Origin: CAVTWH01 sp963850915
GTDB lineage: Bacteria; Actinomycetota; Actinomycetes; Mycobacteriales; Micromonosporaceae
Assembly: GCA_963850915.1 (NCBI GenBank)
Contig: CAWKND010000011.1
Span: 62,001-126,000, forward strand
Direction of reading: 5' to 3'
DNA: 64,000 nt
This document shows, piece by piece, positions 41,404-50,974 of this stretch. Position 1 is the stretch's first letter. Every line of letters begins with the position of its first letter. The notes under the pieces were generated by a model, which saw nothing but the letters and a program-made list of their open reading frames with translations, searched no databases and was not told where the DNA came from. Made by a program: the position numbers and the translations under genes.

Positions 41404-44329
41404 TCAAGGGCCGCGGTGCTCCGCCCCACCCCCGTGACCACGCGGCCCGCCGCGCTGAAGCACCGCGCGAGCACCGGGACGTCCAACGGGCACGGGTTCG
41501 CCGGGGGCGGGGAGAGTTTCGTGAGCGTCGTCACCGGCGGGGGCCCGGCCGGCCGAACCCTGCTTCAACCGCCGGCGCAGCGCGCGGAGCGACCGCGGTG
41601 CCAAGCCCGAAGTGGTACCGATGAGCAGGACGAGCAGCAGCGCGACCAGGCTGATCGCCGCCCCCACGTTGCCCGCGGGTGGCGTGTAGCGCAGCCGGAT
41701 GGTGTGCGTACCGGCGGGCACCGCCACGGCACCGATGGCGTGGTCGGCCGGCACGATGGCGGCCGGCCGTCCGTCCACCGTGGCCGACCAGCCGACCTGG
41801 ATGGAGTCGGCGACCACGAGGTAGCCGGCGCCGGCCGCCTGCACGCGTACCCGGATGTCCTCGGCTCCGTCGGCGGTGACCGCCAGCTGTGCCGGTGCTC
41901 CGTCGGCGGCCGGGCCCGGTGCGGACAGCAGCACCGTGTCGGCCGGTGTTTGGCCACCGGCGAGCGCGCTGACCTGTGCGTTGCCGTCCGGTACGGTGAC
42001 CGCGCCGCTCGCCCAGCGGATCCTGGGTAGCGCGTTGAGCCGCTGGTACACCGCACCTGTGCCGGCGAAGACCAGGCGCAGCCCGTCAGCGGCCGGTCGG
42101 ACCACGCCCACCGCGGGCGTACCGTCGGCAAGCGCTGCCAGCTGTACCGGCGCGCTGCCGGCCAGTGACAGGGTGGCGGTCAGTGGCGTACCCGCCGGGA
42201 TGTCCTCACCCGCGACCGGCACGTTGGTCGCGAACACCGTACCGGCGCCCGTCGGGTTGACCGGGCGCACGAGAAGCTGCCAGCCGCCGGTACCCACGAC
42301 GCGACCGCTCGGGTCGGCGACGGTCAGCGCGAGCCGGGCGTCGAACGGCACCGTGCCGTCCAGGGTGAGCAGTACGCCACGCAGCGGCCCGTCCCCCGGC
42401 ACCGGGAACCGCAGCGGCTGCCCCGGGCGCAGCAGGACGGTACCGGTGGCGGCCGGCGCCGGCTGGGCCGTACCGACAACGCGCGCCTCGGGTGGCGCGA
42501 CGAAGTACTTGACCCCCAACCGATCCAGCACCGGCGAGGTCATCTGCGCAGCTGTCGGCTGGAAGGCGAGCGTGGTGTTGTTGACGGCGGTGAAGCCGGG
42601 TACCGCCGAGAACAGGTCGACCATCCGGCGGTCGGCGTACACGTGCCCGTCGAGCGCGCGCAGCCGGTAGGCCGTCTCGGTACCCGACTGCATGGCCTGG
42701 CCGGTGGCCATCCGGTCGTCGCCGAGGTTCGCCGCCAGGAAGCGGGTGAGATCCGTCTGCGGGTAGTAGGTCGAGCGCGCCGAGCGCGGCAGGTACGGCA
42801 GGGCCACCGTGAGCGCCTGGCCGAAAACCAGGAGTGGCAACGCAACCAGCGCACCGGTACGCCAGCTCGGGCGGGCGCGCTGGGCGGTGATGACCAGCAG
42901 CACCGCTGCCCCGATGAGCGCGGCGGCCAGCAGACCCTGCCGGTCGAGGGTGGCCAGCCGCTGCCCGACATCGCCGGGAACCACGCTGTGCCCGGTCAGG
43001 TGCCGCCCGGCGAACCAGAGCGCGACCAGCCCGATCAGCACCCCGGCCCGGATTCCCCAGGCAATGGCCGGACGCCACCGGGGCACGCCCCGCGGCGCCG
43101 TCGAACCGGCCAGCTGCAGCCCGATCGCGGCCAGTACGGCGATCAGGAAGCCGAGTACGCTGCGCGCCCGGCCGACGAAGTTGCTGTCGAAGACCGGCAG
43201 GTGCACCAGCAGGCCACCCGGGAAGCCGGCGGAGTAGCAGACGTCGATCCAGAACAGCACCGCGACGATCAGGAACGGCAGCACCCCGCCCGGCAGCATC
43301 CCGCGCAGGTACCCGGCCCGGGTCACCGCGAACACGGCCAGCACCAGCGCGCCGGCCCCGACGTAGGCCATCGTCTCGATCAGGTTGTTGTTGTTGACCA
43401 CCGGCGTCCGTGCCCAGTAGTACAGCTTCGCGAAGTCGGGACCGTCGTTGCCCAGCGCCCACGGGGCGACCGTGGTCAGCAGGGTCACCCGGGGCAGCAC
43501 GTTGATCGCGCTCTGCTCCCGGCCGGCCACGTGCGCGTTGCCCATGAACACCGCGAACGGCACGAGTTGCCAGGCGGCCAGGGCAAATCCGAGGACCAGA
43601 CCGACGACACAGGTACCCAGCACAGCCGCCGCCCGGCGCAGCCGGTGCCGGTACTCCACGGCCACCCGTACCAGCAGGTACCCGGCCGCGGTGTAGAGCG
43701 CGTACCCGGTAACGGCCGGGAACCCGCCGAGGACCATCGACGCGAGTACCAGCGCCACCGGTACCGCGTCCGTGAACCGCCGTCGCTGCACCGCCCGTTC
43801 GACCGCCCAGAACAGTGCCGGGATGAACGCGGCCACCCGGGTCTGCGGCCAGTTGGTCCAGACGATCATGAAGCCGGTGCTCACGAAGACCAGACCGCCG
43901 AGCAGTGCCGGGGCCCGATCGAGCCGGATCCGGCGCAGGTAGAGGTAGCAGCCGGCAACGGCGCAGGCGATCTCGACGAGCTTGACGTAGGCCGGTGCCA
44001 GCCAGCCGGGCAGGAGCAGGTACGGCAGGCTCAGCGGCGAGGCGACGGCGAAGTTGGGCGTAGCCACCCAGTGGTGTCCCACCAGCGAGGTAGGGGTTCC
44101 AGTCGAGCCACTGACCGTGCCGTAGTGCCGCGCCGAACAGCGTGGACTGCGGGATGGCCGCGTCGATGGTGTCGCCGAGCCAGTACGTGTGCGGCTGCCC
44201 GACGAGCATGTCGGTACCGGCGAACACGCCGTCGCCCCACAGCGGTGGCCCGATCACGAGTACCGCAAACGCCACCACGAGTACCACCAGCCAGCCCCCG
44301 GCCGGATCCCGCCCCGCCCGCGTGGTCAC
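41404..44329 (-). pseudogene. YfhO-family giant membrane protein, copy 2, disrupted by one apparent extra base
   Basis: About 974 aa if repaired. The start is GTG 44329, overlapping the stop of the upstream paralogue (GTGA). The N-terminus WLVVLVVAFAVLVIGPPLWGDGVFAGTDML...GQWLDWNPYLAGGTPL is in one frame; ATPNFAVASPLSLPYLLLPG and everything after is in another. Dropping one G from the GGG at 44067-44069 joins them, and the paralogue (DWNPYISAGTPLAGTPNVGLASP) confirms the register. Roughly ten membrane helices are followed by a beta-rich extracytoplasmic part (PVLDRLGVKYFVAPP) and a last helix. The family is thought to be membrane glycosyltransferases acting on lipid-linked sugars or teichoic acid; substrate unknown. 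Confidence 0.8.
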
Positions 44330-47301
44330 GGCCCAGTACCGCCCTGCTCGCGCTCCGCCTCAGTACCCGCCGGTGCGGTGGTACCCGCCGGTGCGGTGAC
44401 GCGGCGGCCGGGCGTACCCCGGTTGCGGGTGCCGCGCCGGCCGCTGTCCACGCTCGGCCGGTGCCCGGGCCGGGCCACCAGGGTCGGCTTGCGGGTACGC
44501 CGACGGCTGTACGCGAACACCGACCGGGTCACCGCCACGCCAACCACGACGAGCAGGAGCAGCAGCGCGACCAGGCTGATCTTGCCACCGGCGTTCCCGG
44601 CCGGCGGGGTGTACCGCAGGCTGATCCGGTGCTTGCCGGCGGGTACCGGCACCGCAGCCACCGCATGGTCGGCCGCCACGAGCGGCGCCGGTTTGCCGTC
44701 CACCGTTGCCGACCAGCCGGTCTGGATGGCGTCGGCGACCACGAGATACCCGGCCCCCTGGGCGTCCACGTCGATGCCGAGCGAGTCGGGCGCATCCTGG
44801 TCCACAACCACAGTGGCCGGCAGCCCGGCGGCCGGATGGCTAGCGGCACCGACCACGACGGCGTCCCGTGGCACCTGGCCGCCGGCCAGCGCCGTGATCT
44901 GCGCCGCGCTGTCCGGCAGCACCACTGTGCTGCTGGCCCAACGGATCCGGGGCAGCGCGTCGAGGCGCTGGTAAACCACGCCCGAGCCGGCGTACACCAG
45001 GCGCAGGTCATCCGCCGCCGGTACCACCGAGATCACCGCCGGCGTACCCGCGGACGCCGTGGCGAACACCATCGACCGGCTGCCGGTCACGGTGATCTGC
45101 GCGGTGACCGCGGTACCGGCCGGGATGTCCTCACCGGTGATTGCCATCGCCAAGGGCCAGCCCTTGTCGGTGGGCGGTACCGGAACCAGCGTGGCCGGCC
45201 ACTGCCAAGCGCGGCTGGCCAGCACTTTCCCCTGCGGGTCCACCAGGTTGACGGCGAACCGGAGATCGGTGCTCTGCTCGCCGTAGGCAGTCAACCCCAG
45301 GCCGCGTACGGGACCGGTACCGGACAGCGGCACGCTGATCGTGGTGCCCGGCGCTACGGTGACCTTCCCGCCCAGCGGCTTGACACCGCGGATCGTACCG
45401 AGCGGGAGCACCCAGGCCGGTGTCACGAAGTACTTGACTCCCAACCGATCCAGCACCGGCGACATCGCCTGCGCCTGGGTGGGTGCGATGGCCAGCGTGG
45501 TGTTGTTGTAGAGCTTGAAATTCGGCACAGCGGCGAGCAGGTCGGCCAACCGCCCGTCCACGAATGCGTTGCCGTCCAAGGCTCGCAGCCGGTACGCACT
45601 CTCCGTCCCGTAGAGGAGCCCCGAGCCGGCGAGCCGCTCGTCGCCCAGATTGGCGCCCAGGAAGCGGGTCAGGTCGGTCTGTGGGTAGTAGGTCTGCCGG
45701 GACGGCCGGGGCAGGTACGGGGTGGTGAAGGTAACCGCCTGCCCCGCCACGAGCAGGGCGAGCAGGCCGAGCCCGAGCGCCTGTACCCGCCGGCCGGCCA
45801 GCTGCGCCGCCACGATCAGCAGCACCGCCGCGCCGGCCAGTACCGCGGCGAGCACCACCTGCCGGTCGAGGTTGACCAGCCGCTGCGCGATGTCGGCCGG
45901 GCTCGGCGGGTGGGCGTTTGGCCGACCGTTGTTGATCGGGCCGGTATGCGCCGCGCGCCGCGCACTGCTCCACAGCGCCACGAACCCACCGACCACGGCG
46001 AGCCGGACCAGCGCCGAGATGCCCAGCCGCCACCACGGTGTACCCGCCACCCGTACCCCGATCAGGTGGAACCCGATCGCGGCCAGCACGGCGAAGAGGA
46101 AGCCGAGCACGCTGCCGGCCCGACCGACGAAGTTGATGTCGAAGAGCGGGGTGTGCACCAGCGCCCCGAGCGGCCACCGACCGACGTAGATCAGGTCGAT
46201 CCAGACCAGCACCGCGGTCACCAGGATCGGCAGGACGGCGGCCGGCAGTACCCGCCGCGCGTACCCCGGCCGGGTCACCGCGAGCAGCGCGAGTACCAGT
46301 GCACCCGCGCCCACGTACGCCATCGACTCGACCAGGTCGTTGCCCACGATGTGCGGGTTGAACAAGAAGTACCCGGGTGGACGGGAGGTGTTGGTGGTAC
46401 CCACCGACCAGGGCGCCACGGTGGTCAGCAGCGCGGTCAGCGGCACCGTGGAGTGCTGGTGCTGGCCCCGGCCTACGACGTGCGCCTGCTCCATGAAGAC
46501 GGCGAACGGGATCAGCTGCACGGCGGCCAGGGCCACACCGCCGAGCAGGCCGGCCAGCGCGGTGCCGAGCGTGGCGGCCAGCCGGCGCAGTTGCCGGCGG
46601 TACTCGGCGACGGCGCGTACCAGCAGGTAGCCGGCGGCCGTGTAGAGGGCGTAGCCGGTGACAGCGGGGAAGCCGGCAAAGAACATCAGCGCCACGACCA
46701 CCGCCACGATCGCCGCGTCGAGCGGGCGGCGGCGCTGGATCACCCGCTCGGCGGCCCAGAAGAGTGCCGGGATGAACGCCGCGACCCGGGTCTGCGGCCA
46801 ATTGGTCCAGACGATCATGAAGCCGGTACTGGCGAAGACCAGTCCACCAAGGATGGCGGCGGCCCGGTTCAGCCGGATCCGGCGCAGGTACAGGTAGCAG
46901 CCGCCGACCGAGACGGCGATCTCCAGCAGCTTCGACCAGGCCGGCGCGAGCCAGTCGGGCAGCAGCACGAAGGGCAACAGGAAAGGCGAGGCCAGTCCGA
47001 CATTGGGGGTACCGGCCAGCGGCGTACCGGCGGAGATGTACGGGTTCCAGTCCAGCCAGTCGCCGTGCAGCAGGCCGTAGGCGAACAGGTCGGCCTGGGG
47101 TAGGAAAGCGTCCACGGTGTCGCCGAGCCAGGTGGTGGAGGGGATGCCGGTGAGCTGGTCGGTACCCGCGAACACGCCGGCCCCCCACAGCGGCGGCCCG
47201 ATCGCCAGCACGGCGAAGGCCACCACGACCACCAGCATCCACATCGGGAGCGATGCGCACCGGCGAAGCCAACGGCGTATGAACGGCACGTCGCCATGCA
47301 A
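44326..47301 (-). CDS. YfhO-family giant membrane protein, copy 1
   Basis: About 991 aa. The N-terminal half has about ten to twelve transmembrane helices with WPQTRVAAFIPALFWAAER, then long loops and beta-rich modules (YLPRPSRQTYYPQTDLTRFLG, MSPVLDRLGVKYFVTPAW, GWSATVDGKPAPLVAADHAV) and a final anchor LVALLLLLVVVGVAVT. The C-terminal tail contains a TAPAGT duplication. The start is uncertain: TTG 47301 gives this frame, GTG 47289 is equally possible. It is 50-60% similar by eye to the downstream copy, so a tandem duplication. Probable envelope glycosylation enzyme. Confidence 0.85.
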   Translation of the reverse strand: MHGDVPFIRRWLRRCASLPMWMLVVVVAFAVLAIGPPLWGAGVFAGTDQLTGIPSTTWLGDTVDAFLPQADLFAYGLLHGDWLDWNPYISAGTPLAGTPNVGLASPFLLPFVLLPDWLAPAWSKLLEIAVSVGGCYLYLRRIRLNRAAAILGGLVFASTGFMIVWTNWPQTRVAAFIPALFWAAERVIQRRRPLDAAIVAVVVALMFFAGFPAVTGYALYTAAGYLLVRAVAEYRRQLRRLAATLGTALAGLLGGVALAAVQLIPFAVFMEQAHVVGRGQHQHSTVPLTALLTTVAPWSVGTTNTSRPPGYFLFNPHIVGNDLVESMAYVGAGALVLALLAVTRPGYARRVLPAAVLPILVTAVLVWIDLIYVGRWPLGALVHTPLFDINFVGRAGSVLGFLFAVLAAIGFHLIGVRVAGTPWWRLGISALVRLAVVGGFVALWSSARRAAHTGPINNGRPNAHPPSPADIAQRLVNLDRQVVLAAVLAGAAVLLIVAAQLAGRRVQALGLGLLALLVAGQAVTFTTPYLPRPSRQTYYPQTDLTRFLGANLGDERLAGSGLLYGTESAYRLRALDGNAFVDGRLADLLAAVPNFKLYNNTTLAIAPTQAQAMSPVLDRLGVKYFVTPAWVLPLGTIRGVKPLGGKVTVAPGTTISVPLSGTGPVRGLGLTAYGEQSTDLRFAVNLVDPQGKVLASRAWQWPATLVPVPPTDKGWPLAMAITGEDIPAGTAVTAQITVTGSRSMVFATASAGTPAVISVVPAADDLRLVYAGSGVVYQRLDALPRIRWASSTVVLPDSAAQITALAGGQVPRDAVVVGAASHPAAGLPATVVVDQDAPDSLGIDVDAQGAGYLVVADAIQTGWSATVDGKPAPLVAADHAVAAVPVPAGKHRISLRYTPPAGNAGGKISLVALLLLLVVVGVAVTRSVFAYSRRRTRKPTLVARPGHRPSVDSGRRGTRNRGTPGRRVTAPAGTTAPAGTEAEREQGGTGP

Positions 47302-47382
47302 CCATGACGAGGCTTCGCGCTATACCTCAATAGCCGTATAAGCCTGATCATGCACGAAACCTGGTATATCAGGATCAAAGGG

Positions 47383-47416
47383 CGATGGGCGCCCGCAGGT
47401 ACGCGGACGCCCATCG
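47383..47416 (-). terminator. Terminator after the GH5 gene
   Basis: CGATGGGCG (47383-47391) pairs with CGCCCATCG (47408-47416), 16 bp after the GH5 stop in its direction of transcription. Confidence 0.6.
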
Positions 47417-47432
47417 AGGGTGATTTAGCAGG

Positions 47433-49151
47433 TCAGGAGCAGGTGATTCCGCTCGGAAGGGGGCTGGCCGGGCCGGTCGCCTGGAAGCCGTAGCTGAACG
47501 TGGCGCCCGGTGCCAGCGTGGTCTGCCAGCTCGGCGGCGTCATCGTCCAGGCGGTACCGCTGGACGCGAAGGTGGCGCTCCAGCCGCTGGCCAGGGCCAC
47601 CCCGGACGGTACCGTCCACTTGACCGTCCAGCCGTTCAGCGTGCTGGTACCGGTGTTCTTCACGGTCACGTTCGCGGTGAAGCCCTGCGCCCACGAACTC
47701 TGGACCGCATACGTGACCGAGCACGCGCCGGTACCCCCGGGGCTGGAAGCCGACGGTGAGGCCGAGGCCGACCGTGAGGGTGAGGCCGACGGCGATGCGG
47801 ATGCCGATCGCGAAGGTGACGCCGACGGCGAAGCCGAGGCGGAGCGCGACGGGGATGCGGAGGACGGCGAGACCGGCGGCTGGCTCTGCCCACCACCGAC
47901 CGGCGGGATGAGGTACGGCCCGACGATGTTCTGCTTGTTCTGGTTCACCGTGACCCAGTCGTCCTGCACGATGCCGCCGGTGTCCCCGGAGTCCGGGTTC
48001 CACGACCAGTAGGTGAAGGACATCCCGTTGACGCCGGAGCCCATGTAGGACATCAGCGCCGTCATCCACGCCACGTCCAACGGGTTGGCGAGCGTACTGC
48101 CGAACTCGCCGACGAGTACCGGGGCGATGTTCTGCTTGTAGAGGTAGCCCCAGAAGTGATCCCAGACGGCCGGCAGGTTGGCCGGGAACGACGGGTCGCT
48201 GAACCACGGCTGCCGGTCGTAGACCGAGATGCCGTAGTCGTGCGCCGAGTAGACGAGCTGGTTTGCCACGTTGAGTACCACCGGGTACTGGGCCGCGCCG
48301 GCCAGATCGCCGCCCCACCAGTCACACGCCATCGGGTCGTCCGGGATCGAGTCCCAGACGTTGGCGTTGCCACCGGACAGGCAGCTGACCCCCTCCACGA
48401 TCACCAGCCAGTGCGGGTTAGCGGCGAGTACCGCATTGCCGATCCGTTGTGCCGCAAGGCGCCAGTCGCGTGCGGTGTCGCCACAGCCCCAGCAGGAGCC
48501 GGTGCCGTTCGGGTCTGTCCCGTCCGCGTGCGGCTCGTTGAACAGGTCCGCGCCGATCACCGTCGGGTTGTTGGCGTACCGCGCCGCGAGCAGCTTCCAG
48601 TCGGCGATCTCGCTCGCCTCGGAAACCGACGGGGTGTACCACAAAGCGGTCTGCCCGGCGCTGTCCGGCCGGTGCCGGTCGAGGAAGATGCGCATTCCCT
48701 TGCTACCGGCGTAGTTCACCACCTGGTCCAGGATCTGCAGCGGGGACAGGCCGACCAGATCCGGGTTGGTATTGGTGTTGATGCTGGTGGCCTGGGCGCC
48801 CGGCTTCAGCGCGTCGCCGGAGAACGGCACCCGGATCGTGTTGTACCCCAACGCGGCCATGTGGTCGATCATCGACTTCCAGGTCACGTTGGCCCACAGG
48901 CCGTGGAACGTCTTGTTGTCGGTCTCCATGCCGAACCAGTTGATGCCGGTGAGCCGGACGGTGGCCCCGGTGGAGTCGACAATCTTGTTGCCGTTGGTGT
49001 GCAGGTAGCCGGTGCCGGTACCGATGCTGGCCGCCTGCGCGGGCGCCGAGGTGACCGAGAAGATGAGGACCGCCGACGCGGCGGCGGTGACGGCTGCGAC
49101 GAGCGCGCCGATCACGGCTCTGCGCCAACTCTTGCGGGGCTTGAATGCCAT
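47433..49151 (-). CDS. Secreted GH5 endoglucanase with CBM2 cellulose-binding domain
   Basis: 572 aa. Signal peptide ends near APAQAAS (about 41). The GH5 domain (about 50-425) has acid/base Glu206 in ADLFNEPH and nucleophile Glu349 in VLVGEFGS, plus the His-Asp-Tyr of VYSAHDYGISVY. A Ser/Ala/Pro linker of repeated SPSASPSRSASA (about 435-470) leads to CBM2 (CSVTYAVQSSWAQGFTANVTVKNTG...GWTVKWTV), with the usual bracketing cysteines near ACS and ITCS. It cuts cellulose outside the cell. ATG 49151. A small hairpin (49178-49198) lies in its leader. No LacI-type palindrome is visible in front. Confidence 0.94.
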   Translation of the reverse strand: MAFKPRKSWRRAVIGALVAAVTAAASAVLIFSVTSAPAQAASIGTGTGYLHTNGNKIVDSTGATVRLTGINWFGMETDNKTFHGLWANVTWKSMIDHMAALGYNTIRVPFSGDALKPGAQATSINTNTNPDLVGLSPLQILDQVVNYAGSKGMRIFLDRHRPDSAGQTALWYTPSVSEASEIADWKLLAARYANNPTVIGADLFNEPHADGTDPNGTGSCWGCGDTARDWRLAAQRIGNAVLAANPHWLVIVEGVSCLSGGNANVWDSIPDDPMACDWWGGDLAGAAQYPVVLNVANQLVYSAHDYGISVYDRQPWFSDPSFPANLPAVWDHFWGYLYKQNIAPVLVGEFGSTLANPLDVAWMTALMSYMGSGVNGMSFTYWSWNPDSGDTGGIVQDDWVTVNQNKQNIVGPYLIPPVGGGQSQPPVSPSSASPSRSASASPSASPSRSASASPSASPSRSASASPSASSPGGTGACSVTYAVQSSWAQGFTANVTVKNTGTSTLNGWTVKWTVPSGVALASGWSATFASSGTAWTMTPPSWQTTLAPGATFSYGFQATGPASPLPSGITCS

Positions 49152-49642
49152 GAGGGGGATGCCTTTCGACCCAGGGGACGGCACGAGCTGGGTGCCGTGC
49201 GGATTGCACGATGACGGACGCCCTGAGCGCGGAGCTGCCACCCGCGCGGGGCGAACGCCGCGTCTGAACGCGGCCGCCGCCCCGGTTGCCCCCGGCTGCG
49301 GCACGATGCCCGGCTCAGCCAGTCTTTGTGCCGCGCTCACCACCCGTCAACAGGTGGCCGCCACAGTGCCCGCTCACGGCCAAAACCCGTGAAATTTACC
49401 CGCAACACCCTCGGGGGTACGCCCACCGCCGCCCCCTTTCACCCGCCGTCCCGAGCCCCCAGAGGTACCGCTTCCAGCGCCGGAAAACACGAGGTACCGG
49501 ATAGCTTGTCCGGATTTGCTGTGACTTGCTGCACTCGATCGGCTGGATTCCTTGGCGCAGGCCGAATCCCGAGGCATCGTCGATCCCTTCAGGCAACCGC
49601 TCGCCCCCCGAGCGGGTTCCGACGGAAGGAAATCCCCCACTC
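49152..49642. other. Divergent promoter region between GH5 and transglycosylase genes
   Basis: About 490 bp without a gene. It holds a hairpin in the GH5 leader (ACGGCAC 49178-49184 with GTGCCGT 49192-49198), an A/T-richer patch near 49380-49400 and the structured leader of the transglycosylase (below). No strong promoter hexamers could be fixed. Confidence 0.5.
49540..49642 (+). promoter_or_regulatory. Structured 5' leader, candidate riboswitch
   Basis: Hairpin GGATTC (49546-49551)/GAATCC (49564-49569), which also contains inner GGC/GCC pairing, and a second hairpin AACCGCTCG (49595-49603) with CGAGCGGGTT (49609-49618). A purine-rich GACGGAAGGA (49621-49630) follows and could be the ribosome site. 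Actinobacterial transglycosylase and Rpf genes often carry a c-di-AMP (ydaO) riboswitch. GCCGAATCC and a terminal GGAAGGA fit that class, but the CAGCTAACC core is missing and the element looks too short. Confidence 0.4.
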
Positions 49643-50464
49643 ATGCCGACCCCCCGGCTCGTACTGCGCAACCTGCTCTCCGGACGCTCCCATATCGTCG
49701 CGCTGAGCGTGCTCGCGCTCGGTCTGACCAGCGCCACCGTCACCGGCATCAGCATGCACGACGGCCCGAAGCCGGCCAAGACGTCCGCCGTGTCGCTGGC
49801 CGACAGCTCCCGCAGCACCGACGACAGGGCCAACCGCAGCCTCGACCGCGCGTCGAGCGCACCCAGCACGCCGGCGGCCAGCCCGTCGACCGACCCGGCC
49901 GCCCAGGCAGCCGCGGACGCCAAGGCAGCCGCGGACGCCAAGGCAGCGGCCGACGCCAAGGCAGCCGCGGACGCGAAGGCGGCAGCCGACGCCAAGGCAG
50001 CCGCCAACGCCGCCGCAGCCGCCAAGGCAAAGGCAGCCGCCAACGCCGCAGCAGCCGCGAAGGCCAAGGCGGCAGCCGCCGCGGCCGCGGCCGCGAAGGC
50101 CAAGGCCGCCGCAGCCGCGAAGGCAGCCGCCGCGATCCCGGCCGGCTGTGCAAGTTACAGCGGCAACCAGCTCATCGCCTGCAAGCTGCTCCCCTCGTTC
50201 GGCTTCAGCACCAGCCAGATGCCGGCCCTGGTGAACCTGTGGAACGGCGAGAGCAACTGGAACGCCAGCGCCGAGAACGCCGACTCCGGCTCGTACGGCA
50301 TCCCGCAGTCCCTGCCGGGCAGCAAGATGGCCAGCGCCGGCTCCGACTGGCAGACCAACCCGGCCACCCAGATCAAGTGGGGGCTGCAGTACATCAAGGA
50401 CACGTACGGCACGCCGCAGGCCGCCTGGGACACCTGGCAGTCGCGCTCGCCGCACTGGTACTGA
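49643..50464 (+). CDS. Secreted transglycosylase-like (SLT/Rpf-type) cell-wall hydrolase
   Basis: 273 aa. An N-terminal hydrophobic signal/anchor (HIVALSVLALGLTSATVTG) is followed by a Ser-rich linker and about 65 residues of Ala/Lys/Asp-rich repeat (AAADAK units, about 93-165), likely a long helical spacer. The C-terminal domain (about 175-273), GCASYSGNQLIACKLLPSFGFSTSQMPALVNLWNGESNWNASAENADSGSYGIPQSLPGSKM, contains the catalytic-type Glu (NGESNW) and a glycine-rich loop typical of lysozyme-like transglycosylases. It cleaves peptidoglycan, perhaps for resuscitation or growth. ATG 49643 after GGAAGGA. Confidence 0.85.
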   Translation: MPTPRLVLRNLLSGRSHIVALSVLALGLTSATVTGISMHDGPKPAKTSAVSLADSSRSTDDRANRSLDRASSAPSTPAASPSTDPAAQAAADAKAAADAKAAADAKAAADAKAAADAKAAANAAAAAKAKAAANAAAAAKAKAAAAAAAAAKAKAAAAAKAAAAIPAGCASYSGNQLIACKLLPSFGFSTSQMPALVNLWNGESNWNASAENADSGSYGIPQSLPGSKMASAGSDWQTNPATQIKWGLQYIKDTYGTPQAAWDTWQSRSPHWY

Positions 50465-50514
50465 TCCGGCAACGCAAGACCCGGCCGCCGGTACCAACGG
50501 CGCGCTGTAGAGCA

Positions 50515-50548
50515 CAGGCCCCACCAGCCCACAAGGCGGTGGGGCCTG
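50515..50548 (+). terminator. Terminator after the transglycosylase gene
   Basis: CAGGCCCCACC (50515-50525) pairs with GGTGGGGCCTG (50538-50548), 50 bp after the stop. Confidence 0.7.
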
Positions 50549-50663
50549 CTGCGTTGGTGTGGCCCCGAGAGATCTTGGACTTGGCGCTGTTAACCCGCCA
50601 GGAATTCCAGCTCTAACTCCAATATCATCAAGCCCGCTCCCGCGATGTGGGCCTGCGCCTGGC

Positions 50664-50918
50664 TTACTTGTACTTGAAGTGGATGAACAGGCGGCCCCAG
50701 TTCTGGGAGTCCTTCTCCACCCGGTGGTACAGGGCCTTGATCTCTTTCTGATCGAGGAACCGCAGTACCCGCTTCTTCAGTTGACCCGATCCCTTGCCGG
50801 GGATGATCTCGACCAGGGTGATCTTTTTGGCCATTGCCTCGTCGATGACCTGGCGGAGAGCACGGTCGATGTCCTGGCCCCGGTTGAAGATGTCGTGCAG
50901 GTCAAGCTTCAGTTTCAC
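50664..50918 (-). CDS. Small Smr-domain protein
   Basis: 84 aa. LDLHDIFNRGQDIDRALRQVIDEAMAKKITLVEIIPGKGSGQLKKRVLRFLDQ contains the Smr core: LDLH at the start and (I)PGKGSGQLK as the conserved nucleic-acid-binding motif. It is a stand-alone Smr nuclease-like protein of the kind that processes RNA or branched DNA. The start is GTG 50918. Base composition is less GC-rich than its neighbours, as often with small basic proteins. It is divergent from the ABC ATPase gene. Confidence 0.88.
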   Translation of the reverse strand: MKLKLDLHDIFNRGQDIDRALRQVIDEAMAKKITLVEIIPGKGSGQLKKRVLRFLDQKEIKALYHRVEKDSQNWGRLFIHFKYK

Positions 50919-50974
50919 CCGATTGACAGTAGCGGGCCTTGCGCGTGGTCACCGGACGGGCGTCCTATATACCC

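Noticed and set aside
42643..47103. Stop-free plus-strand frame of almost 1,500 codons antisense to the YfhO-like genes
   Set aside because: It is Arg/Gln/His-rich with no domain, lies exactly opposite conserved membrane proteins, and is the usual antisense shadow of high-GC third positions.
49540..49642. A confident c-di-AMP (ydaO) riboswitch
   Set aside because: GCCGAATCC and GGAAGGA fit, but the conserved CAGCTAACC part and sufficient length are missing, so it is listed only as a structured leader.
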